In this document: positions 32,435 through 40,682 of the stretch, in pieces
Layout: every line of letters starts with the position of its first letter
How positions within the stretch are numbered: the stretch's first letter is position 1
Assembly (NCBI RefSeq): GCF_050231725.1
Contig: NZ_CP077172.1
Coordinates: forward strand, 1,054,001-1,118,000
Source: Fusobacterium nucleatum_L
Lineage (GTDB): Bacteria; Fusobacteriota; Fusobacteriia; Fusobacteriales; Fusobacteriaceae
Direction of reading: 5' to 3'
Length of the DNA: 64,000 nt
The notes under the pieces: model-generated
Databases searched by the model: none
Told to the model about the DNA's origin: nothing
What the model saw: only the letters and a program-made list of their open reading frames with translations
Position numbers and translations under genes: made by a program

Positions 32435-32788
32435 ATGTTAAAAAATATAGAAAAGTACAGATTTTACCTTAATAAAGAAGTTTTAGTGAAAGTTGATAGA
32501 AAGTTAGGAGAGAAACATGCAAACTTTGATTTTATATATCCAGTTAACTATGGCTACATTCCTAATACTTTAAGTGAAGATAATGAAGAAATAGATGCTT
32601 ATATTTTAGGAGTTTTCTATCCTGTAGATGAATTTCAAGGAATTTGTAAAGCTGTTATTTGTAGATACGATGACAATGAAAATAAATTAATTGTAGTTCC
32701 TAAAGATAAAAACTATACAATAGAGCAAATGGAAGCTTTATTGGAATTTCAAGAAAGATTTTTTAAACATAAAATAAGTATAGAATAG
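32435..32788 (+). CDS. Short inorganic-pyrophosphatase-like protein
   Basis: The protein resembles the soluble family I inorganic pyrophosphatase but is only 117 residues, against roughly 160-180 usually. The core YPVNYGYIPNT (35-45) and EIDAYILG (52-59) are recognisable. Part of the acidic metal-binding set is probably missing: the second Asp-rich loop normally found after the core is replaced by ICRYDDNENKLIVVP. It may hydrolyse pyrophosphate weakly, or it may serve another phosphate compound. ATG 32435 follows TTAGGAGTGAG. An upstream in-frame GTG lies in that site. It stands alone after the rRNA operon. Confidence 0.72.
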   Translation: MLKNIEKYRFYLNKEVLVKVDRKLGEKHANFDFIYPVNYGYIPNTLSEDNEEIDAYILGVFYPVDEFQGICKAVICRYDDNENKLIVVPKDKNYTIEQMEALLEFQERFFKHKISIE

Positions 32789-32823
32789 AAAAAGGGGAGT
32801 TAAATAATTCCCCCTTAAATATT

Positions 32824-33495
32824 TTAGCCAAAATTATCAACTAAATAATGGTCTTTATTTATATGATTTTCTTCTAAAAGTGTTTTCATAGTCTTTATAA
32901 ATTCACTTGTACCAATAATATAATAATGTGAATCATAGATATCATCTAGTTTCTCTTTTAATAAGTCTATATTTATTCTAGGTTGTATACCAGTAAATAC
33001 AGGATTATAATTATAATTTTTAATATTATAATTTCCTAATCTTTCATGATAAGTAGTTTTAGCTAAAGTTCTATTAGAATAAAATAGGCTAACTTTACCT
33101 TGATAATTTATTTTTTCAAGCTCCATAAGCATCGGTATAATTGGAGCAATACCTATACCTGAAATTAAAAACACAATTTCCTTATCAGAGAATTTAAAAC
33201 CAAAACTTCCAGTTGCTTGAGTAACAGTTGCAGTATCACCTTTCTTCATCTCCAAACATCTAGTTTTAAAATCACTATCACTTGTTCTCATAACAAATCT
33301 TAAAATATTTTCATCTGGGTGAGAGGCAATAGATAATGCCCTTGCAATTTTATTTTCTCCTTTATTGGCAACATCTAAAAATGTATATTGCCCTATTTTA
33401 AAATCATAATCACTTGGTTTTGTGAAAATTAATTCTATTGTATTTTCTGCCACATCATTTCTTTCAATTAAACTTAAATCATAAATTTTTTTCAT
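32824..33495 (-). CDS. Ferredoxin-NADP reductase-like flavoprotein oxidoreductase
   Basis: This cytoplasmic FAD- and NAD(P)-binding reductase has 223 residues and no iron-sulphur domain. The FAD-binding barrel contains RALSIAS (52-58, the RxYS-type motif), and the NAD-binding half has FLISGIGIAPIIPMLMEL near residues 109-126 and the C-terminal IGTSEFIKTM. It matches small flavodoxin or ferredoxin reductases, and the redox partner is unknown. Flavodoxin and thioredoxin-like genes occur elsewhere in the window. ATG 33495 was chosen because AAAGGTGGGCG precedes it. A further ATG 24 bases upstream is less likely. Confidence 0.82.
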   Translation of the reverse strand: MKKIYDLSLIERNDVAENTIELIFTKPSDYDFKIGQYTFLDVANKGENKIARALSIASHPDENILRFVMRTSDSDFKTRCLEMKKGDTATVTQATGSFGFKFSDKEIVFLISGIGIAPIIPMLMELEKINYQGKVSLFYSNRTLAKTTYHERLGNYNIKNYNYNPVFTGIQPRINIDLLKEKLDDIYDSHYYIIGTSEFIKTMKTLLEENHINKDHYLVDNFG

Positions 33496-33712
33496 AATTC
33501 GCCCACCTTTAAAATTCATATTTTTTGATTATAACATAAAAAAAATAACTGTAAAAGAAAAATTTTTAAAATAATATCTAGTGATGAAAAAAACTAGATA
33601 AGGAATATGCCTTGAATAAATCTCTAAAAGTAAAATATATTTTTTATATAATAATAAGCAAAATATCTCTTTACATTTTCTGTTTTCTATAATAGAATTA
33701 TTAAAGTTAATA

Positions 33713-33759
33713 ACACTATATATTGTGTTATTGTTTGTTTTTTACACAATATATGGAAA
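33713..33759 (+). promoter_or_regulatory. Two NrdR boxes before the ribonucleotide reductase operon
   Basis: ACACTATATATTGTGT (33713-33728) fits the NrdR consensus closely. A second, weaker site ACACAATATATGGAAA starts 31 bases later (33744-33759), about three helical turns away, as usual for NrdR pairs. The boxes lie 28-74 bases before nrdH, and no nrdR gene is in the window. The rest of the 33496-33786 gap shows no gene. Confidence 0.88.
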
Positions 33760-33786
33760 ACAAAGAATTTAAGGAGTGTATAGGAA

Positions 33787-33990
33787 ATGATAAAAGTTTA
33801 TGGAAAAGAAAATTGTAGTAAATGTACATCTTTAAAAGGAATATTAACAGATAGAAACATTGAATTTGAATATATTGAAGATGTAAAGACACTTATGATA
33901 GTAGCAAGTAAAGCTAGAATAATGAGTGCACCAGTGATAGAGTATAATGATAATGTGTATACAATGGAAGCATTTTTAAAGGTGATTTAA
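33787..33990 (+). CDS. nrdH: NrdH-type glutaredoxin-like redoxin
   Basis: This is a small disulfide carrier of 67 residues that reduces ribonucleotide reductase. The active-site pair Cys10-Ser-Lys-Cys13 lies in the usual VYGKENCSKC context, and the fold ends in SAPVIEYNDNVYTMEAFLKVI as in glutaredoxins. Its stop overlaps the next start as TAATG. AAGGAGTGTATAGGAA precedes the ATG. It is controlled by the NrdR boxes upstream. Confidence 0.9.
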   Translation: MIKVYGKENCSKCTSLKGILTDRNIEFEYIEDVKTLMIVASKARIMSAPVIEYNDNVYTMEAFLKVI

Positions 33991-36258
33991 TGTCAATGGA
34001 GAGAAGAAAAGTTATCAACAGAGATAACATAGTTGAAGACTTAAATATTGAGAAGATAAAGAGAGAAACTTTTAAGAGCATGTGAAGGTTTAGAAGTGAA
34101 TATGGTTGAACTTGAAAGTAATATAGATTCAATCTATGAGGAAAATATCACAACTCAAAAGATACAAGCATCTTTAATAAATACAGCAGTTACTATGACA
34201 ACATTTGAAGAAAGTGATTGGTCTTATGTTGCAGGAAGATTACTTATGATGGAAGCAGAAAGAGAAGTTTACCACTCAAGAGGATTTTCTTATGGAAATT
34301 TTTCTCAAACAATTAGAAAAATGATTGAACTTGAGCTTTATGATGAGAGATTACTTTCATATACTGAAGAAGAATTAAATCAAATTGCACAGTTAATTGA
34401 TATAAGCAGAGATATGGTTTACGATTATGCTGGTGCAAATATGTTTGTTAATAGATATTTAATCAAACATGATGGGAAAACTTATGAACTACCACAAGAA
34501 ACATTTATGGCTATATCTATGATGCTAGCTTTAAATGAAAAAGAGGGAGAAACAAGAGTAGAAATTGTAAAAGAGTTCTATAATGCACTATCTCTAAGAA
34601 AATTATCACTAGCAACACCAATACTTGCTAATTTAAGAATACCTAATGGTAACTTATCATCTTGCTTTATAACTGCAATAGATGACAATATAGAATCTAT
34701 TTTCTATAACATTGATTCAATAGCAAGAATCAGTAAAAATGGTGGTGGAGTAGGAGTAAATGTTTCAAGGATAAGGGCAAAAGGCTCTATGGTAAATGGC
34801 TACTATAATGCAAGTGGTGGAGTTGTACCTTGGATAAGAATAATAAACGATACAGCAGTTGCAGTAAATCAACAAGGTAGAAGAGCAGGAGCAGTAACAG
34901 TTGCACTTGACACTTGGCATTTAGATATAGAAACTTTCTTAGAGCTTCAGACAGAAAATGGAGACCAAAGAGGAAAGGCTTATGACATTTATCCACAAGT
35001 TGTATGTTCAAACTTATTTATGAAAAGGGTAAAAAACAATGAGACTTGGACTCTACTTGATCCTTATGAAATAAGAAAAAAATATGGAATTGAACTTTGT
35101 GAGCTTTATGGCTATGAATTTGAAAATCTATATGAAAAGATAGAGAATGATCCTAATATAAAGTTAAAAAAGGTTTTAAGTGCTAAAGAGCTATTTAAAA
35201 GCATAATGAAAACTCAATTGGAAACAGGTATGCCATATATCTTCTTTAAAGATAGAGCAAATGAAGTAAATCATAATTCTCATATGGGAATGATAGGGAA
35301 TGGAAATCTATGTATGGAAAGTTTTTCAAACTTCAAGCCGACTATAAATTTTGTTGAAGAGGAAGATGGAAATACTTCTATAAGAAAAAGTGAAATGGGA
35401 GAAATTCACACTTGTAATTTGATTTCTATAAACTTGGCAGAGCTTACTTCTGAAGAATTAGAAAAACATGTTGCCTTAGCTGTAAGAGCTTTGGATAATA
35501 CAATAGATTTAACAGTAACACCATTAAAAGAATCAAATAAACATAATTTACTATATAGAACAATAGGTGTAGGAGCCATGGGACTTGCTGACTATTTGGC
35601 AAGAGAATATATGATTTATGAAGAGTCTATCAATGAAATTAATGAGCTATTTGAAAGAATAGCACTTTATTCAATAAAGGCTTCTGCATTATTAGCAAAA
35701 GATAGAGGAGCATATAAGGCTTTTAAAGGTTCTAAATGGGATCAAGGAATATTCTATGGAAAGAAAAGAGAATGGTATGACACTAACTCTAAGTTTAAAG
35801 ATGAATGGAATGAAGCTTTTTATTTAGTTGAAACTAATGGATTAAGAAATGGAGAGCTAACAGCAATAGCACCTAATACTTCAACATCATTATTAATGGG
35901 GTCAACTGCATCTGTAACTCCAACATTTTCAAGATTTTTCATTGAAAAGAATCAAAGAGGAGCAATACCTAGAACAGTTAAACATTTAAAAGATAGAGCT
36001 TGGTTCTATCCAGAATTTAAAAATGTAAATCCTATTAGCTATGTAAAAATAATGGCAAAAATAGGTTCTTGGGTAACTCAAGGTGTATCTATGGAAATGG
36101 TGTTTGACTTAAATAAAGATATTAAAGCTAAAGATATATATGACACTTTAATAACTGCTTGGGAAGAAGGATGTAAAAGTGTTTATTATATAAGAACAAT
36201 ACAAAAGAATACAAATAATATTTCAGATAAAGAGGAGTGTGAAAGCTGTAGTGGATAG
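33990..36258 (+). CDS. nrdE: Ribonucleoside-diphosphate reductase, large subunit (apparent frameshift near 34058)
   Basis: The large subunit holds the active and allosteric sites of class I ribonucleotide reductase. The gene should start at ATG 33990, overlapping nrdH, with MSMERRKVINRDNIVEDL as an ATP-cone start. The frame slips near 34058-34060 (ATAAAGAGAG) and then runs out at TGA 34083. The correct frame continues as KLLRACEGLEVNMVELES. The remaining 720-residue frame has an in-frame GTG at 34096 but no ribosome binding site. Active-site regions LSSCFITA, NLCMESF and IAPNTSTSLLMGSTASVTPTF, and the C-terminal CESC redox pair, are intact. One extra A explains the break. The N-terminal ATP-cone resembles NrdA rather than classical NrdE. 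Confidence 0.85.
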
Positions 36259-37285
36259 AAAGAAATTATTTAATCCAGAGGGTGATGATACATTAAATGC
36301 AAGAAGAATAATAAAAGGTAATTCAACTAACCTTTTTAACTTAAATAATGTTAGATACCAATGGGCTAATCAGCTATATAGAACTATGATGGCAAATTTC
36401 TGGATACCAGAAAAGGTTGATTTAACACAGGATAAAAATGACTATGAAAATCTAACTGTACCTGAAAGAGAAGCCTATGATGGTATATTATCATTTTTAA
36501 TCTTCTTGGATAGTATACAAACTAATAATATACCTAATATTTCAGATCATGTAACAGCACCAGAAGTGAATTTGTTACTGGCTATACAAACTTTTCAAGA
36601 AGCTATACACTCTCAATCTTATCAATATATAATAGAGTCTATACTTCCAAAACAAAGTAGAGATTTAATCTATGATAAATGGAGAGATGATAAGGTATTA
36701 TTTGAAAGAAATAGCTTTATTGCAAAGATATATCAAGATTTTATAGATGAACAATCAGATGAAAATTTTGCTAAGGTTATAATAGCAAACTACTTACTTG
36801 AATCATTATATTTCTATAATGGATTTAACTTTTTCTATCTTCTAGCAAGTAGAAATAAAATGGTAGGAACTTCTGATATTATTAGACTTATCAACAGAGA
36901 TGAACTGTCACATGTTGTACTTTTTAGAAGTATGGTTAAAGAAATAAAAAATGATTTCCCTAATTTCTTCTCAGCTGAAACAATATATTCTATGTTTAAA
37001 ACAGCTGTTGAGCAAGAAATTGCTTGGACAGAACATATAATTGGAAATAGAGTATTGGGAATAACTTCTCAAACAACAGAAGCCTATACAAAATGGCTTG
37101 CAAATGAAAGATTGAAATCATTAGGTTTAGAACCTTTATTCTCTGGTTTCAATAAAAATCCATATAAGCACTTAGAAAGATTTGCTGATACTGAGGGAGA
37201 AGGTAATGTTAAATCTAACTTCTTTGAAGGAACAGTTACTAGCTATAATATGAGTTCTTCTATTGATGGTTGGGAAGACTTTTAA
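36239..37285 (+). CDS. nrdF: Ribonucleoside-diphosphate reductase, small (radical) subunit
   Basis: This subunit forms the di-metal tyrosyl radical. Its 348 residues contain the metal ligands in LIFLDSIQ (Asp), EAIHSQSY (Glu, His, with Tyr at the radical position seven after the Glu), LLESLYFYNGF (Glu) and RDELSHVV (Glu and His). All expected ligands are visible, so a tyrosyl radical of the Fe/Mn type is expected. No nrdI is nearby. Translation starts at GTG 36239 within the end of the large-subunit gene, behind AAAGAGGAGT, and the two genes overlap by 20 bases. Confidence 0.92.
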   Translation: MKAVVDRKKLFNPEGDDTLNARRIIKGNSTNLFNLNNVRYQWANQLYRTMMANFWIPEKVDLTQDKNDYENLTVPEREAYDGILSFLIFLDSIQTNNIPNISDHVTAPEVNLLLAIQTFQEAIHSQSYQYIIESILPKQSRDLIYDKWRDDKVLFERNSFIAKIYQDFIDEQSDENFAKVIIANYLLESLYFYNGFNFFYLLASRNKMVGTSDIIRLINRDELSHVVLFRSMVKEIKNDFPNFFSAETIYSMFKTAVEQEIAWTEHIIGNRVLGITSQTTEAYTKWLANERLKSLGLEPLFSGFNKNPYKHLERFADTEGEGNVKSNFFEGTVTSYNMSSSIDGWEDF

Positions 37286-37293
37286 GAAAAGCA

Positions 37294-37328
37294 AAATAGC
37301 ACTTACTGGAATAGGTGCTATTTTTATT
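37294..37328 (+). terminator. Intrinsic terminator of the nrd operon
   Basis: AAATAGCAC and GTGCTATTT form the stem, followed by T-rich sequence. It starts nine bases after the radical-subunit stop and also faces the converging thioredoxin-like gene. Confidence 0.8.
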
Positions 37329-37330
37329 TT

Positions 37331-37639
37331 TTATAAAGTTTGTTTTATTCTATAATCTAATTCTATAAAATCAATAATTCTAGCCTGTCTATGAATTTCT
37401 TTTCCATTGTAAAATAATATAACAACTGGTGCTGTATATAAATTTAATTGTCCTATTGCCTCAGCCATTTCATCAGTTTGGATATAGTAAGAAGTATAGT
37501 TATTTTTATCTGTTATTTCTTTAACTTTTGGAAAATCTGCCTCACAAACTGAACAACCTTCACTTTTTATATATAATAAAAATTTTTCTTCATTTTTTAT
37601 TTTTTCTAATAAATTAGCATAAGTTTTAATCTTTTCCAT
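37331..37639 (-). CDS. Thioredoxin-like protein
   Basis: This is a 102-residue cytoplasmic protein of the thioredoxin fold. The active-site pair Cys29-Ser-Val-Cys32 lies in LLYIKSEGCSVCEADFPKV, and the cis-proline segment LYTAPVVILFYNGKE follows near residue 68. Unlike classical thioredoxin, the tryptophan before the CxxC pair is missing. It may serve the reductase or stress proteins nearby, but that is inference. The gene converges on the nrd operon. Confidence 0.82.
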   Translation of the reverse strand: MEKIKTYANLLEKIKNEEKFLLYIKSEGCSVCEADFPKVKEITDKNNYTSYYIQTDEMAEAIGQLNLYTAPVVILFYNGKEIHRQARIIDFIELDYRIKQTL

Positions 37640-37746
37640 AACAAGCTCCTATAAAATATTTTATATATTTGAATAATATCATAAATTGTGAAAAAAATAA
37701 ATTTGTGTTAACATATTTTTAAGTGAGAATAATAAGGAGGATTTTT

Positions 37747-38310
37747 ATGAGAAAAAATTTTAGTAAAAAGACAGTATTACTACCTTTACCAGTATATATT
37801 ATAGGAACTTATGATGAAAATGGAAAAGCTAATGCTATGAACTTAGCTTGGGGAGTACAATGTGGTTATCATGAAGTTTCATTGAGCATAGCAAGAGAAC
37901 ATAAGACAATGAAAAATATTTTATTAAAGAAAGAATTTACAATAAGTTTAGCAACTAAATCTACAAAAGATATTGCAGATTATTTTGGAATAGTGTCAGG
38001 AAATAAAGTTGATAAAATAGAAAAATCGGGAGTACATATAGTAAAAAGTGAAAATATTGATGCACCAATAATAGAAGAATTTCCATTGACACTTGAATGT
38101 AAAGTTATAGATATTCAAGAAGAATTAGGAGATTATAGAGTAGTTGCAGAAATAATAAATACATTGGCAGATGAAAGTGTCTTAAATGAAAAAGGTGAAA
38201 TAGATGTAGACAAATTAGAGCTTATAACTTTTGATTCACTAACAAATTCTTATCGTATACTTGGAGAAAAGGTTGGACAAGCATTTAAAGATGGAGTAAA
38301 AATAAAATAA
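37747..38310 (+). CDS. Flavin reductase-like domain protein (flavoredoxin type)
   Basis: This FMN-binding oxidoreductase of the flavoredoxin/flavin reductase family has 187 residues. PLPVYIIGTYDENGKANAMNLAW (about 14-36) is the FMN-binding start, and HKTMKNILLKKEFTISLATK follows. The role may be to reduce flavins or act as an electron carrier in anaerobic metabolism. ATG 37747 follows AATAAGGAGGATTTTT. An upstream in-frame start overlaps the promoter region. Confidence 0.82.
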   Translation: MRKNFSKKTVLLPLPVYIIGTYDENGKANAMNLAWGVQCGYHEVSLSIAREHKTMKNILLKKEFTISLATKSTKDIADYFGIVSGNKVDKIEKSGVHIVKSENIDAPIIEEFPLTLECKVIDIQEELGDYRVVAEIINTLADESVLNEKGEIDVDKLELITFDSLTNSYRILGEKVGQAFKDGVKIK

Positions 38311-38392
38311 TACTTTATAATAGAATTTTTTTATATTATAAAAATTATGATATAATGAGATATAAATAATTTTTGAATGGGGAGTCGATGAA

Positions 38393-38815
38393 ATGGAAGC
38401 CAAAAAAGAGTTTTTAAGGATGATAAATGAATGTAATGAGATAGCTTTAGCAACAAGTATTCATGATATGCCTAATGTTAGAATAGTAAATTATCACTAT
38501 GATGAAAAAAATAATATTATGTATTTTGCAACTTACACTGGTAGAGAAAAGATAAGTGAATTCTGGAAAAATAATAATATTTCATTTACAACTATACCTG
38601 TAAATAGACAAAAAAGAGAGCATATAAGAGCAAGAGGGCATGTGAGAGAAAGTGAAAAGTCTATACTGGATTTAAGAGAAGAATTTTCTAAAAAAATGGC
38701 AGATTTTGCTGAAATTATAGATAAATATTTTAAGGATTTAAAAGTATATGAGATAAAGTTTTCAGAAGTTACTGTAACTCTTGATAGTAGATATTATGAA
38801 AAAGTAAGTTTATAA
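38393..38815 (+). CDS. Pyridoxamine-5'-phosphate oxidase-family flavoprotein
   Basis: This 140-residue protein has the split-barrel FMN-binding fold. LATSIHDMPNVRIVNYHYDEKNN (about 20-42) and the strand IMYFATYTGREKISEFWKNNNISF are typical. It lacks enough features to call the vitamin B6 enzyme itself. Related proteins bind FMN, F420 or haem. GGGGAG lies nine bases before the ATG. The proline symporter region follows. Confidence 0.8.
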   Translation: MEAKKEFLRMINECNEIALATSIHDMPNVRIVNYHYDEKNNIMYFATYTGREKISEFWKNNNISFTTIPVNRQKREHIRARGHVRESEKSILDLREEFSKKMADFAEIIDKYFKDLKVYEIKFSEVTVTLDSRYYEKVSL

Positions 38816-38821
38816 AAACTA

Positions 38822-38850
38822 TTGACAAGCACTAAAAGATAACTTATAAT
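38822..38850 (+). promoter_or_regulatory. Promoter of the putP leader transcript
   Basis: A perfect TTGACA and a perfect TATAAT are separated by 17 bases. Transcription would start near 38857, about 300 bases before putP. Confidence 0.88.
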
Positions 38851-38887
38851 GAATACTATAAAAAATAAAAAAGGAGATAAGATATTT

Positions 38888-38941
38888 ATGTTAGGATTTA
38901 TTAATTACAATATAACTGTGTTAAACCCCATAGTTCCCTAG
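38888..38941 (+). CDS. Candidate 17-residue leader peptide ending in proline codons
   Basis: ATG 38888 follows an excellent AAAAAAGGAGATAAGATATTT site. The open frame encodes MLGFINYNITVLNPIVP and stops at 38941. Its two prolines use CCC, which is rare in this AT-rich genome, and the second is the last sense codon. It lies upstream of an intrinsic terminator and the proline symporter gene, so it may act as a sensor of proline-tRNA charging. This is an inference from position and codon choice only. Confidence 0.6.
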   Translation: MLGFINYNITVLNPIVP

Positions 38942-38978
38942 TAGGGATTTGTATTTAGTTTATTCTGACCTAGATGCA

Positions 38979-39088
38979 AGTCCAATTTGTTATTATTAAA
39001 TATTTTGGACTGTGTCTGTGGGAAATAATTTTAAATATTTTATTATTTATGATATCAACCATTAGGACAATTTCTTAATGGTTTTTTT
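38979..39088 (+). promoter_or_regulatory. Candidate attenuator of putP with an intrinsic terminator
   Basis: AGTCCAA (38979-38985) pairs with TTGGACT (39005-39011). CTGTGGG (39016-39022) can instead pair with CCCATAG (38927-38933), which is inside the leader peptide codons. The terminator is AACCATTA (39057-39064) with TAATGGTT (39076-39083) and seven T residues. The 346-base stretch from 38816 to 39161 holds no other gene than the leader peptide. Confidence 0.6.
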
Positions 39089-39161
39089 ATTTCATAATGT
39101 CCAAAATATTTTAGAAAAATAGAAGATATTATGAAATTAATTTTAGGGAGGTTATTTTAAA

Positions 39162-40610
39162 ATGGCAAGTTATGAGATTTTTATTACATTTGGGATTTAT
39201 TTAGTATTTTTAATGGCAATAGGAGTATATTTTTATTCAAAAACTACTACTCATGAATCTTATGTTTTAGGAAATAGAGGAGTTGGATATTGGGTAACAG
39301 CAATGTCTGCACAAGCAAGTGATATGAGTGGTTGGTTACTTTTAGGTTTACCAGGAGCTGTATATTTGAGTGGACTTACAGAAATTTGGGTTGTTATAGG
39401 CTTAGCACTTGGAACTTATCTTAACTGGAAATTTGTTGCACCTGCTTTAAGAGTGCAAACAGAAAAATATAATTCACTTACTATACCTTCATTTATTTCA
39501 CAAAAATTGAATGATAATAAGGGTTATATAAGAACATTTTCTGCAATAGTTATTTTATTTTTCTTTACTATCTATTCAGCTTCAGGTTTAGTTGCAAGTG
39601 GTAAACTATTTGATTCACTACTTGGAATAGATTATAAATGGGGAGTTCTAATAGGTGGAGGAACAATAATCGTCTATACATTCTTAGGTGGATATTTAGC
39701 AACTTGTTGGACAGATTTTTTTCAAGGATGTTTAATGTTCTTTGCAATAATAGTTGTGCCAGTAGCTGCATATCACAATGGTGGAGGAATAGACGGAATT
39801 AGTAGTGCAATGGAAGCTAAGGATATTTCTTTAAATATTTTTAAATATGCTAAGGTTTTAAGCCTACCAGTTATAATTTCAGGTTTAGGCTGGGGACTTG
39901 GATATTTTGGACAACCTCATATAATTGTAAGATTTATGAGTATTGACAGTGCAGAGGAGTTATGGAAATCAAGACTTATAGCTATGATTTGGGTATTTAT
40001 CTCTCTTTTAGGAGCAATAGCAGTTGGAATAACAGGAATAGGTGTTTTTACAGATATTTCTCAAATGGGTGGAGATGCTGAAAAAGTATTTATATTCTTA
40101 ATTCATAAATTATTTAATCCTTGGATGGCAGGAATATTATTTGCAGCAATTTTATCTGCAATAATGTCAACAATATCTTCTCAACTTTTAGTATCATCAA
40201 ATACTTTGACAGAAGATTTCTATAAACATATAGTTAAAAGAGAAAAAACTCAAAAAGAAATGATATGGCTTGGAAGACTTTGTGTTATTGTTATCTTTGT
40301 AATAGCAAGTATGTTAGCTATGAATCCAAGTTCTAAGGTATTAGAATTAGTTTCTTATGCTTGGGCAGGTTTCGGAGGAGTGTTCTCACCAGTTATTCTA
40401 TTTACATTATATAAGAAGAATTTACATTGGAAAACTGTTTTGACATCTATGATAATAGCAACAATAACTGTTATAACTTGGAAAACAAGTGGTCTAGGAA
40501 ATATAATCTACGAAATAGTACCATCATTTGTAATTAACTGTATTTCTATTTATTTATTAGAAAAATTTAGAGTATTTGAAGATAAAAAAGTGGAAGTGTT
40601 GGTGAAATAA
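39162..40610 (+). CDS. putP: Sodium/proline symporter
   Basis: PutP brings proline into the cell with sodium and is a sodium:solute symporter of the LeuT fold. Its 482 residues have about 13 membrane segments. The motif AQASDMSGWLLLGLPGAVYLSG near residue 50 and the segment WTDFFQGCLMFFAIIVVPVAAY are characteristic of PutP. AILSAIMSTISSQLLVSSNTLTEDFYK is the family sodium site in the second half. TTAGGGAGGTTATTTTAAA precedes the ATG. A possible leader-peptide attenuator is upstream. Confidence 0.93.
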   Translation: MASYEIFITFGIYLVFLMAIGVYFYSKTTTHESYVLGNRGVGYWVTAMSAQASDMSGWLLLGLPGAVYLSGLTEIWVVIGLALGTYLNWKFVAPALRVQTEKYNSLTIPSFISQKLNDNKGYIRTFSAIVILFFFTIYSASGLVASGKLFDSLLGIDYKWGVLIGGGTIIVYTFLGGYLATCWTDFFQGCLMFFAIIVVPVAAYHNGGGIDGISSAMEAKDISLNIFKYAKVLSLPVIISGLGWGLGYFGQPHIIVRFMSIDSAEELWKSRLIAMIWVFISLLGAIAVGITGIGVFTDISQMGGDAEKVFIFLIHKLFNPWMAGILFAAILSAIMSTISSQLLVSSNTLTEDFYKHIVKREKTQKEMIWLGRLCVIVIFVIASMLAMNPSSKVLELVSYAWAGFGGVFSPVILFTLYKKNLHWKTVLTSMIIATITVITWKTSGLGNIIYEIVPSFVINCISIYLLEKFRVFEDKKVEVLVK

Positions 40611-40682
40611 CAATTTACTATTTATTGACTAGATTAAGATTTAAGGCTACTATTAAAATATAATGTTTTGGAGGTAAGTAAA

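Noticed and set aside
32789..32823. Extra gene in the gap after the pyrophosphatase-like protein
   Set aside because: It only has a small GGGGA/TCCCC hairpin that may end both converging genes; no open frame.
38856..39161. T-box or known riboswitch before putP
   Set aside because: No T-box motif is seen; the leader-peptide arrangement explains more of the features, though a ligand riboswitch cannot be excluded.
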